Position numbers and translations under genes: made by a program. A stretch of 64,000 nt of DNA from Lachnospiraceae bacterium (GTDB taxonomy: Bacteria; Bacillota; Clostridia; Lachnospirales; Lachnospiraceae). Every line of letters begins with the position of its first letter. The first letter of the stretch is position 1. The notes beneath the pieces are model-generated. The model searched no databases. It was not told the DNA's origin and saw only the letters and a list, made by a program, of their open reading frames with translations. Positions 35,302-43,763 of this stretch are shown piece after piece. The stretch spans positions 1 to 64,000 of the forward strand of contig JAAVZR010000002.1 of the NCBI GenBank assembly GCA_022791755.1, given 5' to 3'.

Positions 35302-36264
35302 TTAAGAAGGCCGTTTTCCCCTCCACAGCGTCCTCCCGTCCCGGCCGCAGACACGGTAGCTTATCCCCTCCTGCCCTCTCTCGATCAGCACGTATCGTTC
35401 AAATCTCTCCTCCCGCATCCAGCGGCCAAATACCGGACGTCCCTTCAGCTCCGACAGGTCTATGCCATGAGCCGTCCCGATCAGACAGCAGCCGCAGTTC
35501 ATGACATACTCCATGGCCCTGCAATCCTCCTCGCCGCCCACCTCGTCCACCGCGATGACCCGGGGGGACATGGACCGCACCAGCATCAGCATCCCCTCTG
35601 CCTTGGAACATCCGTCCAGCACATCGGTACGGCTTCCCAGATCATTCTGAGGCACTCCCTGGATGCAGGCCGCCAGCTCCGACCGCTCGTCCACCACTCC
35701 CACCGTGCAGCCCCGCTCCCCGTCCCCGTCGGACAGAATACGGATGATGTCCCGAAGCAGCGTCGTCTTACCCAGTCCCGGCGCAGACACCACCAGCGTA
35801 TCGCACAACCGCCCCCTGTCCCACAGCCAGGGCACCACCTCCTGCCCGCAGCCGGGTACTTCTCTGGCAATGCGGATATTCAGAAAGGTCACCGGTGAGA
35901 TCGTCTTCACTCTTCCATCCTCCATGACCACATGGCCTCCCAGACCCACCCGATGCCCGCCGGCAACCGTCAGATATCCCTGGCGGATCTGGGATTCGAA
36001 GGCGTAGCGGGAATAGCTGCTCAGATAATCCATGGTCTCCCGCAGCTGTCCGGCCTCCACCGGACAGGCGTCCTTCCGGCCGCAAAACTGTCCCTCTTTC
36101 GATACAAAGAGAGGGAGCCCCCCATAGGTTACCGTCAGCGGACTGCCAATGCGCAGACGAATCTCCTCCAGCCTGTCATAATCCGGAGACAGCTTTTTAA
36201 AAATCTGTCGCAGGGAAACGGCCAGAACCCGCATGATCTGTTCTTCTCTTTGCGTATTGTTCAT
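35302..36264 (-). CDS. spoIIIAA: Stage III sporulation protein SpoIIIAA (ATPase)
   Basis: 320 residues. Walker A is APGLGKTTLLRD near residue 173 and Walker B is RVIAVDEVGGEED near 230. The RecA-like fold resembles secretion ATPases. It is thought to power the SpoIIIA-SpoIIQ channel. It is the first gene of the operon, with AGGAGGTGG before the ATG. A terminator of the upstream symporter gene lies just before it, so the sporulation promoter must be compressed around 36265-36345; no convincing sigma-E elements were found. Confidence 0.96.
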   Translation of the reverse strand: MNNTQREEQIMRVLAVSLRQIFKKLSPDYDRLEEIRLRIGSPLTVTYGGLPLFVSKEGQFCGRKDACPVEAGQLRETMDYLSSYSRYAFESQIRQGYLTVAGGHRVGLGGHVVMEDGRVKTISPVTFLNIRIAREVPGCGQEVVPWLWDRGRLCDTLVVSAPGLGKTTLLRDIIRILSDGDGERGCTVGVVDERSELAACIQGVPQNDLGSRTDVLDGCSKAEGMLMLVRSMSPRVIAVDEVGGEEDCRAMEYVMNCGCCLIGTAHGIDLSELKGRPVFGRWMREERFERYVLIERGQEGISYRVCGRDGRTLWRGKRPS

Positions 36265-36294
36265 TCTTGTCCACCTCCTGCTTACAATATATTG

Positions 36295-36330
36295 AAAGAA
36301 CAGCCCGGATATGCCTGGGCTGCTCTTTTT
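36295..36330 (-). terminator. Terminator after the AGCS symporter gene
   Basis: AAAGAACAGCCC pairs with GGGCTGCTCTTT (one mismatch) around a 10-base loop. On the minus strand TTCTTTCAATAT follows, a modest T-rich tail; on the plus strand CTTTTTGG follows. It separates the symporter gene from spoIIIAA. Confidence 0.65.
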
Positions 36331-36338
36331 GGATTTGT

Positions 36339-37748
36339 CTATTCTTCTGTTCCACGAAATCCCGGTCGGATATGAACATGACCGGCTTCATACCGCTTCA
36401 GAGCGCTGAGAACCTGCCCCCGCAGGAGGCACAGCGCGGTCAGATTGGGAATGGCCATGAGCGCGTTGCTTACATCTGCCAGCTTCCAGACCAGAGACAA
36501 AGGGGCCAGACTTCCCAACGTAATCGCCAGAGTGTACGCCGCTTTATAGGGAAGTACGGCACGGGGCCCCAGGAGATATTCCGTGGCCCGCTCCCCGTAA
36601 TAGGACCATCCCACCAGGCTTCCGAAGGCAAACAGCGCCATACAGACAGCGATCAGCTCGTCGCCCCAGGGAAAGAAACGCCTGAAGCATCTCATGGTCA
36701 GCGCAGCGCCGTCCAGTCCCTCCACGCTCTGGGGAGAAGCCAGAGCCGTGGTCAGTATGACCAGAGCCGTCACGGTACACACCACGATCGTATCCACAAA
36801 TACCTCAAAGATCCCCCACATCCCCTGTTCCACCGGCTCCTTCGTATCCGCCGCACTGTGAGCAAAGACGGAAGCCCCCAGTCCGGCTTCATTCGTAAAG
36901 ACGCCCCTGGCCACGCCGGTGCGCATAGCCACAAGGATTCCGTAACCGGCTGCGCCCCCGATGGCCGGACGCAGGCGAAACGCCTCCCGCACAATCAGGC
37001 CAAAGGCCGCCGGAATCTGTCCTGCCTGACTGAAAAGAACCGCCATGGCGCTGCCCATGTAGAGAATCACCATAAAAGGAACCAGACGCTCCGCAAAGGA
37101 TCCGATCCGCCGGATTCCTCCCAAAAGCACGGCTCCCGTAACGGTCGCCGTAATCAGGCCCGTAACAAAAGACGGGATCCCGAAAGCTTCCCGGAGGCTT
37201 TCGGACATAGAGTGAATCTGCGTGATATTGCCGCTGCCAAAGGAAGCCGTCATACAGAACAGGGCAAAACACACCGCCAGCCCCCTGGCATGCAGCCCCC
37301 TCTCCATATATGTCATGGGACCGCCACGATAATGCCCCTGTCCATCCTTCTCCCGGTAGAGAATTCCCAGCACTTTTTCCGCAAATCCAGTCATCATACC
37401 CACGAAAGCGCTGACCCACATCCAGAATACGGCCCCAGGACCACCGGCTGTGATGGCCGTGGCCACTCCCACGATATTACCAGTGCCCACGGTGGCTGCC
37501 AGCGCCGTGCAGATCGACTGGCGTTCCGATATGCCGTCACGTCCCTCCCTCTCATCTGTGCCAGGACGGATCAGCCTGCCCCAGGTACAGGAGAGCCACA
37601 GGGATAGTCTGCGAAACTGAAACCAGCCCGTCCTCCAGGAAAAATAAAACCCCGCAGCCAGAAATAATACCAGCATACAGGGCAAATCCCACAATATTTT
37701 ATTCAGCCAGTCCAGCGCTGCCGCCATACCTCCCATCATTCTGTCCAT
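36339..37748 (-). CDS. AGCS family amino acid:cation symporter
   Basis: 469 residues from the ATG at 37748 (MDRMMGGMAAALDW), with GAGAGGCGG upstream. It has about ten membrane helices and the family signature TVGTGNIVGVATAITAGGPGAVFWMW, then NEAGLGASVFAHSAADTKEPVEQGMWG. These carriers take up alanine, glycine or glutamine with sodium or protons. It is not part of the sporulation operon downstream and is followed by its own terminator. Confidence 0.93.
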   Translation of the reverse strand: MDRMMGGMAAALDWLNKILWDLPCMLVLFLAAGFYFSWRTGWFQFRRLSLWLSCTWGRLIRPGTDEREGRDGISERQSICTALAATVGTGNIVGVATAITAGGPGAVFWMWVSAFVGMMTGFAEKVLGILYREKDGQGHYRGGPMTYMERGLHARGLAVCFALFCMTASFGSGNITQIHSMSESLREAFGIPSFVTGLITATVTGAVLLGGIRRIGSFAERLVPFMVILYMGSAMAVLFSQAGQIPAAFGLIVREAFRLRPAIGGAAGYGILVAMRTGVARGVFTNEAGLGASVFAHSAADTKEPVEQGMWGIFEVFVDTIVVCTVTALVILTTALASPQSVEGLDGAALTMRCFRRFFPWGDELIAVCMALFAFGSLVGWSYYGERATEYLLGPRAVLPYKAAYTLAITLGSLAPLSLVWKLADVSNALMAIPNLTALCLLRGQVLSALKRYEAGHVHIRPGFRGTEE

Positions 37749-37855
37749 AGTCCGCCTCTCACGGCCCTCCGCAGGCGGATGACGCCTCCCGCCTGTCAGG
37801 CCCGTTTTCTCTCTTTCTCTATATTTACGGACCATGCCCGTAAAACAGAACTCTT

Positions 37856-38425
37856 TCAGAAAGAAATCCGGATATATTTACTGTGGGCCGGCTCCGGCAC
37901 CAGCATCCGGTAGATCTGCGACAGGGCCTTTCCCACCCTCTCGTCGTCCGCCGTACTCTTACAGGGCGCATACAGAATCTTATATTCCACGCCGAATGCC
38001 ATCCCCCTCACCTGTGTCAGCCGCAGACCGCACTTTTCATAAAATGCGATCCGGCGTTCTCTGACAGAACGGTCCTCCTCTCCCTTTGCAAATGCCGGAT
38101 TCTCCGATTCGATAATCAGGCCGGTCCGGTCTGTGCAAAACTCCCGCAGCCGCGCCATGGCTTTCTGCCCGAAGCCCTTTCCTCTCAGACCGTCAAGGAC
38201 CGCATAGTAATCCAGCAGACAGAACTCTCTTTGTATGTCATCGCACAAAAAAGCATATGCCTTCATCTGTCCCGTCTCATAAAATCCCAGACCGCGGTAC
38301 AGACCTTCCTCGTATATCCGCCGGATTGTCCCAAAGGGCTTTCTCTCGTCTTTGGGAAAATCCTTTACCAGATATGTATCGTAAATCTGCTCCATCTCTC
38401 CGATCTTCAGCTCTCTGATCTCCAT
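37856..38425 (-). CDS. GNAT family N-acetyltransferase
   Basis: 189 residues from the ATG at 38425 (GAGGTGAG upstream). The acetyl-CoA binding core is seen in LDYYAVLDGLRGKGFGQKAMARL (the R/Q-x-x-G-x-G/A motif as RGKGFG), followed by LIIESENP and RIAFYEKCGLRL, the usual beta4-alpha4 end. The substrate is unknown. It is transcribed divergently from the transglutaminase-like gene. Confidence 0.85.
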   Translation of the reverse strand: MEIRELKIGEMEQIYDTYLVKDFPKDERKPFGTIRRIYEEGLYRGLGFYETGQMKAYAFLCDDIQREFCLLDYYAVLDGLRGKGFGQKAMARLREFCTDRTGLIIESENPAFAKGEEDRSVRERRIAFYEKCGLRLTQVRGMAFGVEYKILYAPCKSTADDERVGKALSQIYRMLVPEPAHSKYIRISF

Positions 38426-38540
38426 TCTTCTCACCTCTGATCCTTTTGTCCCCGTACGTCACGTCTGCTTACCCGAAACGCTATCATTATATCTTCTATT
38501 TTTTATGATTTCAACTCTTTCCTTCTCTCTTTTCCTGTGG

Positions 38541-38546
38541 TATACT
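38541..38546 (+). promoter_or_regulatory. Extended -10 promoter of the transglutaminase-like gene
   Basis: TATACT is preceded by TGG, giving the extended -10 form TGnTATACT. The -35 region is a weak TTTCCT. The start would lie about 65 bases before the ATG at 38612. Confidence 0.45.
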
Positions 38547-38611
38547 AAACGCGTATCAAGATACCTGTTTTGTATCGTATTTTTCATGACATGCCTGTGA
38601 GGTGAACGATC

Positions 38612-39745
38612 ATGTCCCGATATCTGCGCGATTGTTTTCTGCAATCCTCTTCCTTATATAAGACGCATGGTATGCGTCTTTTGTGCGTTATCCTCCCTGT
38701 GGCGCTGATTTTTTTGATTGGCTGTTCCTCACCCGATGAGATCACTCCCAGCACCACCGCCGTCATAAACAGCGCGAACACCACGGATAAGCAATCCGTA
38801 TCCTCCGTCACCGACACGGACCGTCCTCCGGGCGGCGTACGGGAGACCGACGGATCCGGTGCTTCCTCCCCGTCTGCGGACGGCACGTCTTCATCCCAGG
38901 ATACCAGACCTCTGCGGGATAACACCCCCGTTGTACTCAGCCCGGAAGCCTCCGGCGATCATGTCTGGAACGGCAACGTCTTCGAGGCGGACCTGTCCCA
39001 CACGGATCAGGGGTATATGATGATACGGTATACCGGCGAGTCTGATCTGATCCATGTGCAGATCATAGGCCCTGATCAGGTTACATATTATTATTTTATC
39101 GCTCCCTCAAAGGACTACACGGTTTTGCCCTTTACGGCCGGGGACGGCAGCTATACGGTGCGGATTCTGGAACATCTGACCGGTACCAAATACGCGGTCC
39201 AGGACTCCGATACCATAGAGATCTCTCTGGAGAATGAGTTTCTCCCTTTCCTCTATCCCAACCAGTATGTGGATTTCGATGAGGACACCCTGGCAGTCAA
39301 AAAGGCGGCGGAGCTGGCGGCTTCCTCCCACGAGGATCTGGACGTGGTCCAGGCTGTCTTTGACTATGTCGTCGTCAATACCACTTACGATTACGATAAA
39401 GCAGATAATGTGGAGGCTCTGAGCCAGTCTCACTATGTTCCCACAGTGGATGAGACCTTCCAGACACAGACCGGCATCTGCTTTGACTACGCGGCGCTGA
39501 TGGTCGCCATGCTGCGCAGCCAGTCCATCCCGGCCCGGCTGGACATCGGCTATGCCATGGATATCTACCATGCGTGGATCAGCGTCTACACGGAAGAGAC
39601 CGGCTGGTTAAGCGGCCTGATCCAGTTTGACGGCCATGCCTGGACCCTCTTGGATCCCACGCTGGCCTCCACCAACAAGCAGAGCAAATCCAGCTACGAA
39701 TATATGTCCGATACCAATCATTACGAAATCCAGAATGTGCACTGA
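38612..39745 (+). CDS. Transglutaminase-like lipoprotein
   Basis: 377 residues from the ATG at 38612 (GAGGTGA upstream). A hydrophobic segment ends in the lipobox LIGC (Cys38), followed by a Ser/Thr/Asp-rich linker (40-115). The C-terminal transglutaminase core has the catalytic Cys in QTGICFDYAALMVAMLR, His in IYHAWISVY and Asp in WTLLDPTLA. Such proteins are cell-surface peptidases or crosslinkers; the substrate is unknown. A perfect GACGCAT/ATGCGTC hairpin plus TTTT lies within codons 17-24. The GspF-like gene follows 17 bases on. Confidence 0.88.
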   Translation: MSRYLRDCFLQSSSLYKTHGMRLLCVILPVALIFLIGCSSPDEITPSTTAVINSANTTDKQSVSSVTDTDRPPGGVRETDGSGASSPSADGTSSSQDTRPLRDNTPVVLSPEASGDHVWNGNVFEADLSHTDQGYMMIRYTGESDLIHVQIIGPDQVTYYYFIAPSKDYTVLPFTAGDGSYTVRILEHLTGTKYAVQDSDTIEISLENEFLPFLYPNQYVDFDEDTLAVKKAAELAASSHEDLDVVQAVFDYVVVNTTYDYDKADNVEALSQSHYVPTVDETFQTQTGICFDYAALMVAMLRSQSIPARLDIGYAMDIYHAWISVYTEETGWLSGLIQFDGHAWTLLDPTLASTNKQSKSSYEYMSDTNHYEIQNVH

Positions 39746-39762
39746 GCACGGGAAGGGGTAAT

Positions 39763-40800
39763 ATGAATCCACTGAACACACAGGAACTGATTTTTTTCTC
39801 AGAGCAGATGAATATGATTCTGCGCTCCGGCATATCGGCCCTGGAGGGCGTCACCATCATGGCGGAGGATGCCGGTGATGCACAGGGGGCTTCCCTGTTA
39901 AAGAAGATCTGCGAGAGCATGGAACAGGGAGAATCCTTCTGCCAGGCCCTGACCGGTACAAATGCCTTTCCTCCCTACTTCCTGCACATGACGGAGATCG
40001 GCGAGCAGTCCGGCCGGCTGGAGCAGGTCATGGAGGCGCTGGCCCGCTATTACAGGCAGCAGACGGAGATCTCCTCCGCCATCCGCAGCGCCGTCACCTA
40101 TCCCCTGACCATGCTGGGCATGATGGCCGTCGTCATCATGGTCCTGATTATCAAGGTCATGCCCATCTTTGACCAGGTGTTCCGCCAGCTGGGCGGCGGT
40201 CTGTCCGGCTTTTCCCTGGGGATCTTTCATCTCGGACAGCTTCTCAGCCGTTACAGTGCCGTTTTGGTGGGCCTGGTACTGCTCCTTGCTGTCCTGATCC
40301 TCTACTTTGCCGTCACCAAAACCGGCCGTGCCCGTTTCGGACAGCTCAGCGCCAGACTGCCTTTTACCAAAAAGCTCTCGCTGAAAATCGCCACCTCCCG
40401 CTTTGCGGCCGGCATGTCCCTCTGCTTAAAGAGCGGCCTTGACACCGACCAGAGTCTGGAGATGGTGGCCCGACTTACTGATCACCCGATCCTTCAGGAG
40501 AAGACCGCCTTCTGCCGCAAAGCCCTGGAGGAAGACCACGATTTCGACAGTGCCATCACAAAGAGCGGTATTTTCTCCGGCATCCAGGCCCGCATGGTAT
40601 CCATCGGCTTCAAAACTGGTTCCATGGACGAGGTCATGGAGAAAATCGCCGGTCAGTATGAGGAGGAAGCCACGGAAACCATCAGCCGGGCCATCTCCTT
40701 CGTGGAGCCTACGCTGGTAGCCCTGCTGTCGATCCTGGTAGGACTGATTCTGCTGTCTGTGATGCTGCCTCTTATGAGTATCATGTCCACTTTAGGATAA
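39763..40800 (+). CDS. Type II secretion/type IV pilus inner-membrane protein (GspF/PilC-like)
   Basis: 345 residues, with two T2SSF repeats: residues 10-130 (LIFFSEQMNMILRSGISALEGV) and 210-335 (FAAGMSLCLKSGLDTDQSLEMV). Three membrane helices are visible (about 115-140, 165-190, 312-335). This is the platform protein of pilus or pseudopilus machines and works with a PilT/GspE ATPase, here the last gene of the operon. It is shorter than typical GspF (about 400) because the N-terminal extension is missing. Confidence 0.9.
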   Translation: MNPLNTQELIFFSEQMNMILRSGISALEGVTIMAEDAGDAQGASLLKKICESMEQGESFCQALTGTNAFPPYFLHMTEIGEQSGRLEQVMEALARYYRQQTEISSAIRSAVTYPLTMLGMMAVVIMVLIIKVMPIFDQVFRQLGGGLSGFSLGIFHLGQLLSRYSAVLVGLVLLLAVLILYFAVTKTGRARFGQLSARLPFTKKLSLKIATSRFAAGMSLCLKSGLDTDQSLEMVARLTDHPILQEKTAFCRKALEEDHDFDSAITKSGIFSGIQARMVSIGFKTGSMDEVMEKIAGQYEEEATETISRAISFVEPTLVALLSILVGLILLSVMLPLMSIMSTLG

Positions 40801-40821
40801 TCAGAATAGGAAGTGATCCAT

Positions 40822-41163
40822 ATGAATCGTTTTCAATCCCATTCCTCATCGCGAGAGTTCCGCGGCGCCTTTTTGTCCGTCGCTGCCTTTCTCTGTATCA
40901 TGATTCTGTTTCTGGGCATATTGGGGCAGACCTCGGACGCTGCCGCCGCCGAACAGAAGACCAGCCTGGAACGCGCCCTCAGAAACGGCTGTCTCCATTG
41001 CTATGCATCGGAAGGCTTCTATCCGGAGAGCCTCTCCTATCTGATCGACCATTATGGTATCACCTATGATGAGGACCGTTTTATTATCCATTATGAGCCC
41101 ATCGGCTCCAACCTGCCTCCCACTATCATGGTCATTGAACGCAAAGGAGGGATTCTTCCGTGA
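40822..41163 (+). CDS. Small single-pass membrane protein of the pilus-like operon
   Basis: 113 residues from the ATG at 40822 (AGGAAG eight bases upstream). A membrane helix at about residues 16-36 (FLSVAAFLCIMILFLGILG) is followed by a short Ala-rich turn and a soluble domain with CLHCYASEGFYPESL and YDEDRFIIHYE. The layout (N-terminal helix, small globular head) is pilin-like, but no type III signal peptide site is seen. No specific family is recognised. It ends in a GTGA overlap with the next gene. Confidence 0.7.
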   Translation: MNRFQSHSSSREFRGAFLSVAAFLCIMILFLGILGQTSDAAAAEQKTSLERALRNGCLHCYASEGFYPESLSYLIDHYGITYDEDRFIIHYEPIGSNLPPTIMVIERKGGILP

Positions 41164-41660
41164 AGCAGCGTGCAAAGGAACGTCATTCCATTGATTTTCT
41201 CTTCGTTCTGTCTCTCTTTGGTTTCTTCACCATCACAGCTTTGGCTGTCGTCCTGATCGGGCTTCAGGTTTACCGCTCCACAGTGACCCAGATGCAGGAT
41301 AATTACACCGCAGCCACAGCCCTCTCCTACATAGCGGAAAAGGTCCGCAGCTGTGATGAATCCGGCTCCCTCCAGATAGCCGAGCTGGAGGGACAGCCGG
41401 CCCTGGCCATCCGTCAGACCGTGGCGGAGATTCCCTGCGTCACCTATATTTATGAACAGGACGGCCGGCTCATGGAGCTGTTTGTCACGGAGGAAACTCC
41501 TGCGTCTCTGCACATGGGAGAGGCTCTCACGGAGGTGGAGAATTTCACCGTTTCTTCCCTGGAAGACGGCCTTTTCATGGTCTCGCTGACAGACGGCGCC
41601 CGTATGCTGCAGCTGGTTTTAAAGCCCCATTCCACACCTTTACGGCAGGGAGGATACTGA
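41160..41660 (+). CDS. Membrane-anchored protein, possibly DUF4860
   Basis: 166 residues from a GTG overlapping the previous stop. One membrane helix (FLFVLSLFGFFTITALAVVLI, residues 13-33) is followed by a predicted extracytoplasmic domain with repeated beta strands (AALSYIAEKVRS-like helix, then TYIYEQDGRLMELFV). I associate this pattern with DUF4860 proteins found beside GspF genes in Lachnospiraceae, but cannot confirm it. It is probably a minor pilin-like subunit or assembly factor. Confidence 0.65.
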   Translation: MKQRAKERHSIDFLFVLSLFGFFTITALAVVLIGLQVYRSTVTQMQDNYTAATALSYIAEKVRSCDESGSLQIAELEGQPALAIRQTVAEIPCVTYIYEQDGRLMELFVTEETPASLHMGEALTEVENFTVSSLEDGLFMVSLTDGARMLQLVLKPHSTPLRQGGY

Positions 41661-41664
41661 TATC

Positions 41665-42135
41665 ATGAAACTGCATTCCGCATCCAAATCAAGCCTTTTT
41701 CTGCTGGAGCTGCTCTTCTCCATCCTGTTTTTCATCCTGACGGCAGCTCTGTGCATTCAGGTCTTCGTAAAAGCCAGACTGCTCAGTCAGGATGCCGAAA
41801 ACCTGACCTTCTCCCACAATCTGTGCGAGAATATCTCCACACTGATCCGGGGAAGCGACGGCTCCCTTCAGGATGCCTCCGATGCCCTGTGCCGGTTCTA
41901 CCCGGAAGCCGTCTGTGAAGACTCCTTTGTCTTTCTCTATTATGACCGGGGCTGGGAGCCTGCCGACAGAGAAGACGCGGTTTACATCGTAACCGTATCC
42001 CTCTCCCGGGAAGAACAGTTCCTCCTGGCACAGATCGGGATCTCCGACGCTCAGGGGCAGGAGATCTACACCCTCCCCGCCAGTTTTCACATTCCACGGC
42101 AGCTGGCAAATGAGTCCTATGAGGAGGCCATATGA
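41665..42135 (+). CDS. Pseudopilin-like protein with atypical cleavage site
   Basis: 156 residues. The N-terminus KSSLFLLELLFSILFF resembles a type IV prepilin signal: a short basic leader, then a hydrophobic helix with Glu at +5 if cut before LFLLE. The usual Gly(-1) is Ser. The remainder is a soluble domain with several Cys. The gene begins five bases after the previous stop and ends in an ATGA overlap with the next. It is inferred to be a minor pseudopilin. Confidence 0.6.
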   Translation: MKLHSASKSSLFLLELLFSILFFILTAALCIQVFVKARLLSQDAENLTFSHNLCENISTLIRGSDGSLQDASDALCRFYPEAVCEDSFVFLYYDRGWEPADREDAVYIVTVSLSREEQFLLAQIGISDAQGQEIYTLPASFHIPRQLANESYEEAI

Positions 42136-42662
42136 AAAAGCAGAAATTTTCTTTTTTTAATATCGGGACGTCCTCCCTGGTACTGATCTTTCTGGTCCTG
42201 TGTCTGGTCACATTCTCTGTCCTGTCTTTAGTCACTGCCAGGGCTGATTACAGCATGAGCAGCCGTACAGCCGACAGACTGAAACAGTATTACCAGACAT
42301 CTTCCCGGGCCGAGCAGATTCTGGCTGTCATCGACGATTCTCTGGCAGCTCTCTACGACCGGTCCTCCGGCGAGAGCGCCTATCTGGCTGCTGTCGCGGA
42401 CACGGACTGGAATGAGGTCGTCTCTTCTGCCGGCGATGCTCTCTCCGACGGCGTCACTATCTTCCTGAAGGAAGGGGAGACGCCTTTGCTGGAATATGAA
42501 TTACCCATGACCTCCAAACAGTCCCTGCATGTGGCTGTGGTACCGCTGTATCCCACCGCATCCGGCCAGGGCTTCTATCATATCCGGTCCTGGAAGCTTA
42601 CAGAGACTTCCGCCTGGGAACCTGACAGCACGCTGCCGGTCTACCAGGCTCCAAAACAGTGA
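42132..42662 (+). CDS. Single-pass membrane protein of the pilus-like operon
   Basis: 176 residues. A membrane helix (residues 14-35, SLVLIFLVLCLVTFSVLSLV) is followed by a helical region (SSRTADRLKQYYQ) and a beta-rich tail. It has the same general layout as the three preceding products. No family is recognised. ATGA overlap with the preceding gene indicates coupled translation. Confidence 0.65.
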   Translation: MKKQKFSFFNIGTSSLVLIFLVLCLVTFSVLSLVTARADYSMSSRTADRLKQYYQTSSRAEQILAVIDDSLAALYDRSSGESAYLAAVADTDWNEVVSSAGDALSDGVTIFLKEGETPLLEYELPMTSKQSLHVAVVPLYPTASGQGFYHIRSWKLTETSAWEPDSTLPVYQAPKQ

Positions 42663-42699
42663 ACATGAAGAAAAAGAAAGGAGCTTTTTTTGCCGTATT

Positions 42700-43761
42700 A
42701 TGAATATATATGATTTTCTTTCACAGGCCACCAAAGAGGAGGCTTCCGACCTTTTTATCGTCGCAGGGCTTCCTTTGTCCTATAAGGTCAACAATACTCT
42801 CCATACCTTCGGGGAAGACCGGTGCACTCCCGATGCCACCGACGAGCTGATCGCTCAGATCTACGAGCTGGCAGGCAAACGTTCCATGGAAGTCCTGAAA
42901 GCCAGAGGAGACGATGACTTTTCCTTTGCCATTCCCGGGCTCTCCCGTTTTCGTGTCAGCACCTACCGGCAGCGAGGCTCTCTGGCCGCCGTCATCCGCG
43001 TCATCGTATTTCAGCTGCCAGACCCGGATGAACTGCACATCCCCCCCTCTATTATGCGTCTGGGACAGTACACCAAGGGGCTGGTGCTGGTCACCGGTCC
43101 GGCCGGCAGCGGTAAATCCACCACCCTGGCCTGTATCATCGATCAGATCAACGAGACCCACGAAGGCCACATTATCACGCTGGAGGATCCTCTGGAATTT
43201 CTCCACCGCCACAAGAAATCCATCGTCAGCCAGCGGGAAGTCAGCTCCGACACCGCCAGCTATGTGGCGGCGCTGCGCGCTGCCCTCAGACAGGCTCCGG
43301 ATGTGATCCTTCTGGGCGAAATGCGCGACTATGAGACCATCAATATCGCCATGACAGCGGCGGAGACCGGCCACCTGGTGATCTCCACCCTGCACACCAT
43401 CGGCGCATCCAGCACCATCGAGCGTATCATCGACGTATTTCCGCCGGCTCAGCAGCATCAGATCACCATACAGCTGGCTTCCGTTTTGCAGGCCGTCGCT
43501 TCCCAGCAGCTGATCCCCACCTCCGACGGCACCAGAATCCCCGCCTTTGAGCTGATGACCATGACACCGGCGATCCGCAATATGATCCGGGAAAACAAGG
43601 TTCATCAGATCGACGGCCATATCTATTCCAGTGCCACCGATACCATGTTTTCCATGGATACCAGCCTGATGAAGCTGTGTAAAGAAGGGACCATCAGCCG
43701 CAAGGACGCCCTGCATTACGCTTCCAACCCGGATATGCTCGCCAAAAAGCTGCCTCTGTAA
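42700..43761 (+). CDS. PilT-like twitching/retraction ATPase
   Basis: 353 residues from the ATG at 42700; AGGAG lies further upstream than usual (about 16 bases). Walker A is GPAGSGKSTTL, the Asp box ITLEDPLEFLH, Walker B VILLGEMRD, and the His box TGHLVISTLHT. The C-terminus has AIRNMIRENKVHQI, the AIRNLIRE motif that marks PilT retraction ATPases as opposed to PilB. It is the only ATPase in this operon. Its stop lies two bases from the stop of the convergent rlmB. Confidence 0.92.
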   Translation: MNIYDFLSQATKEEASDLFIVAGLPLSYKVNNTLHTFGEDRCTPDATDELIAQIYELAGKRSMEVLKARGDDDFSFAIPGLSRFRVSTYRQRGSLAAVIRVIVFQLPDPDELHIPPSIMRLGQYTKGLVLVTGPAGSGKSTTLACIIDQINETHEGHIITLEDPLEFLHRHKKSIVSQREVSSDTASYVAALRAALRQAPDVILLGEMRDYETINIAMTAAETGHLVISTLHTIGASSTIERIIDVFPPAQQHQITIQLASVLQAVASQQLIPTSDGTRIPAFELMTMTPAIRNMIRENKVHQIDGHIYSSATDTMFSMDTSLMKLCKEGTISRKDALHYASNPDMLAKKLPL

Positions 43762-43763
43762 GA

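Noticed and set aside
36267-37607. 446-codon open frame antisense to the amino-acid symporter gene
   Set aside because: Low-complexity His/Gln/Arg composition with no domains; the opposite strand encodes a complete AGCS transporter.
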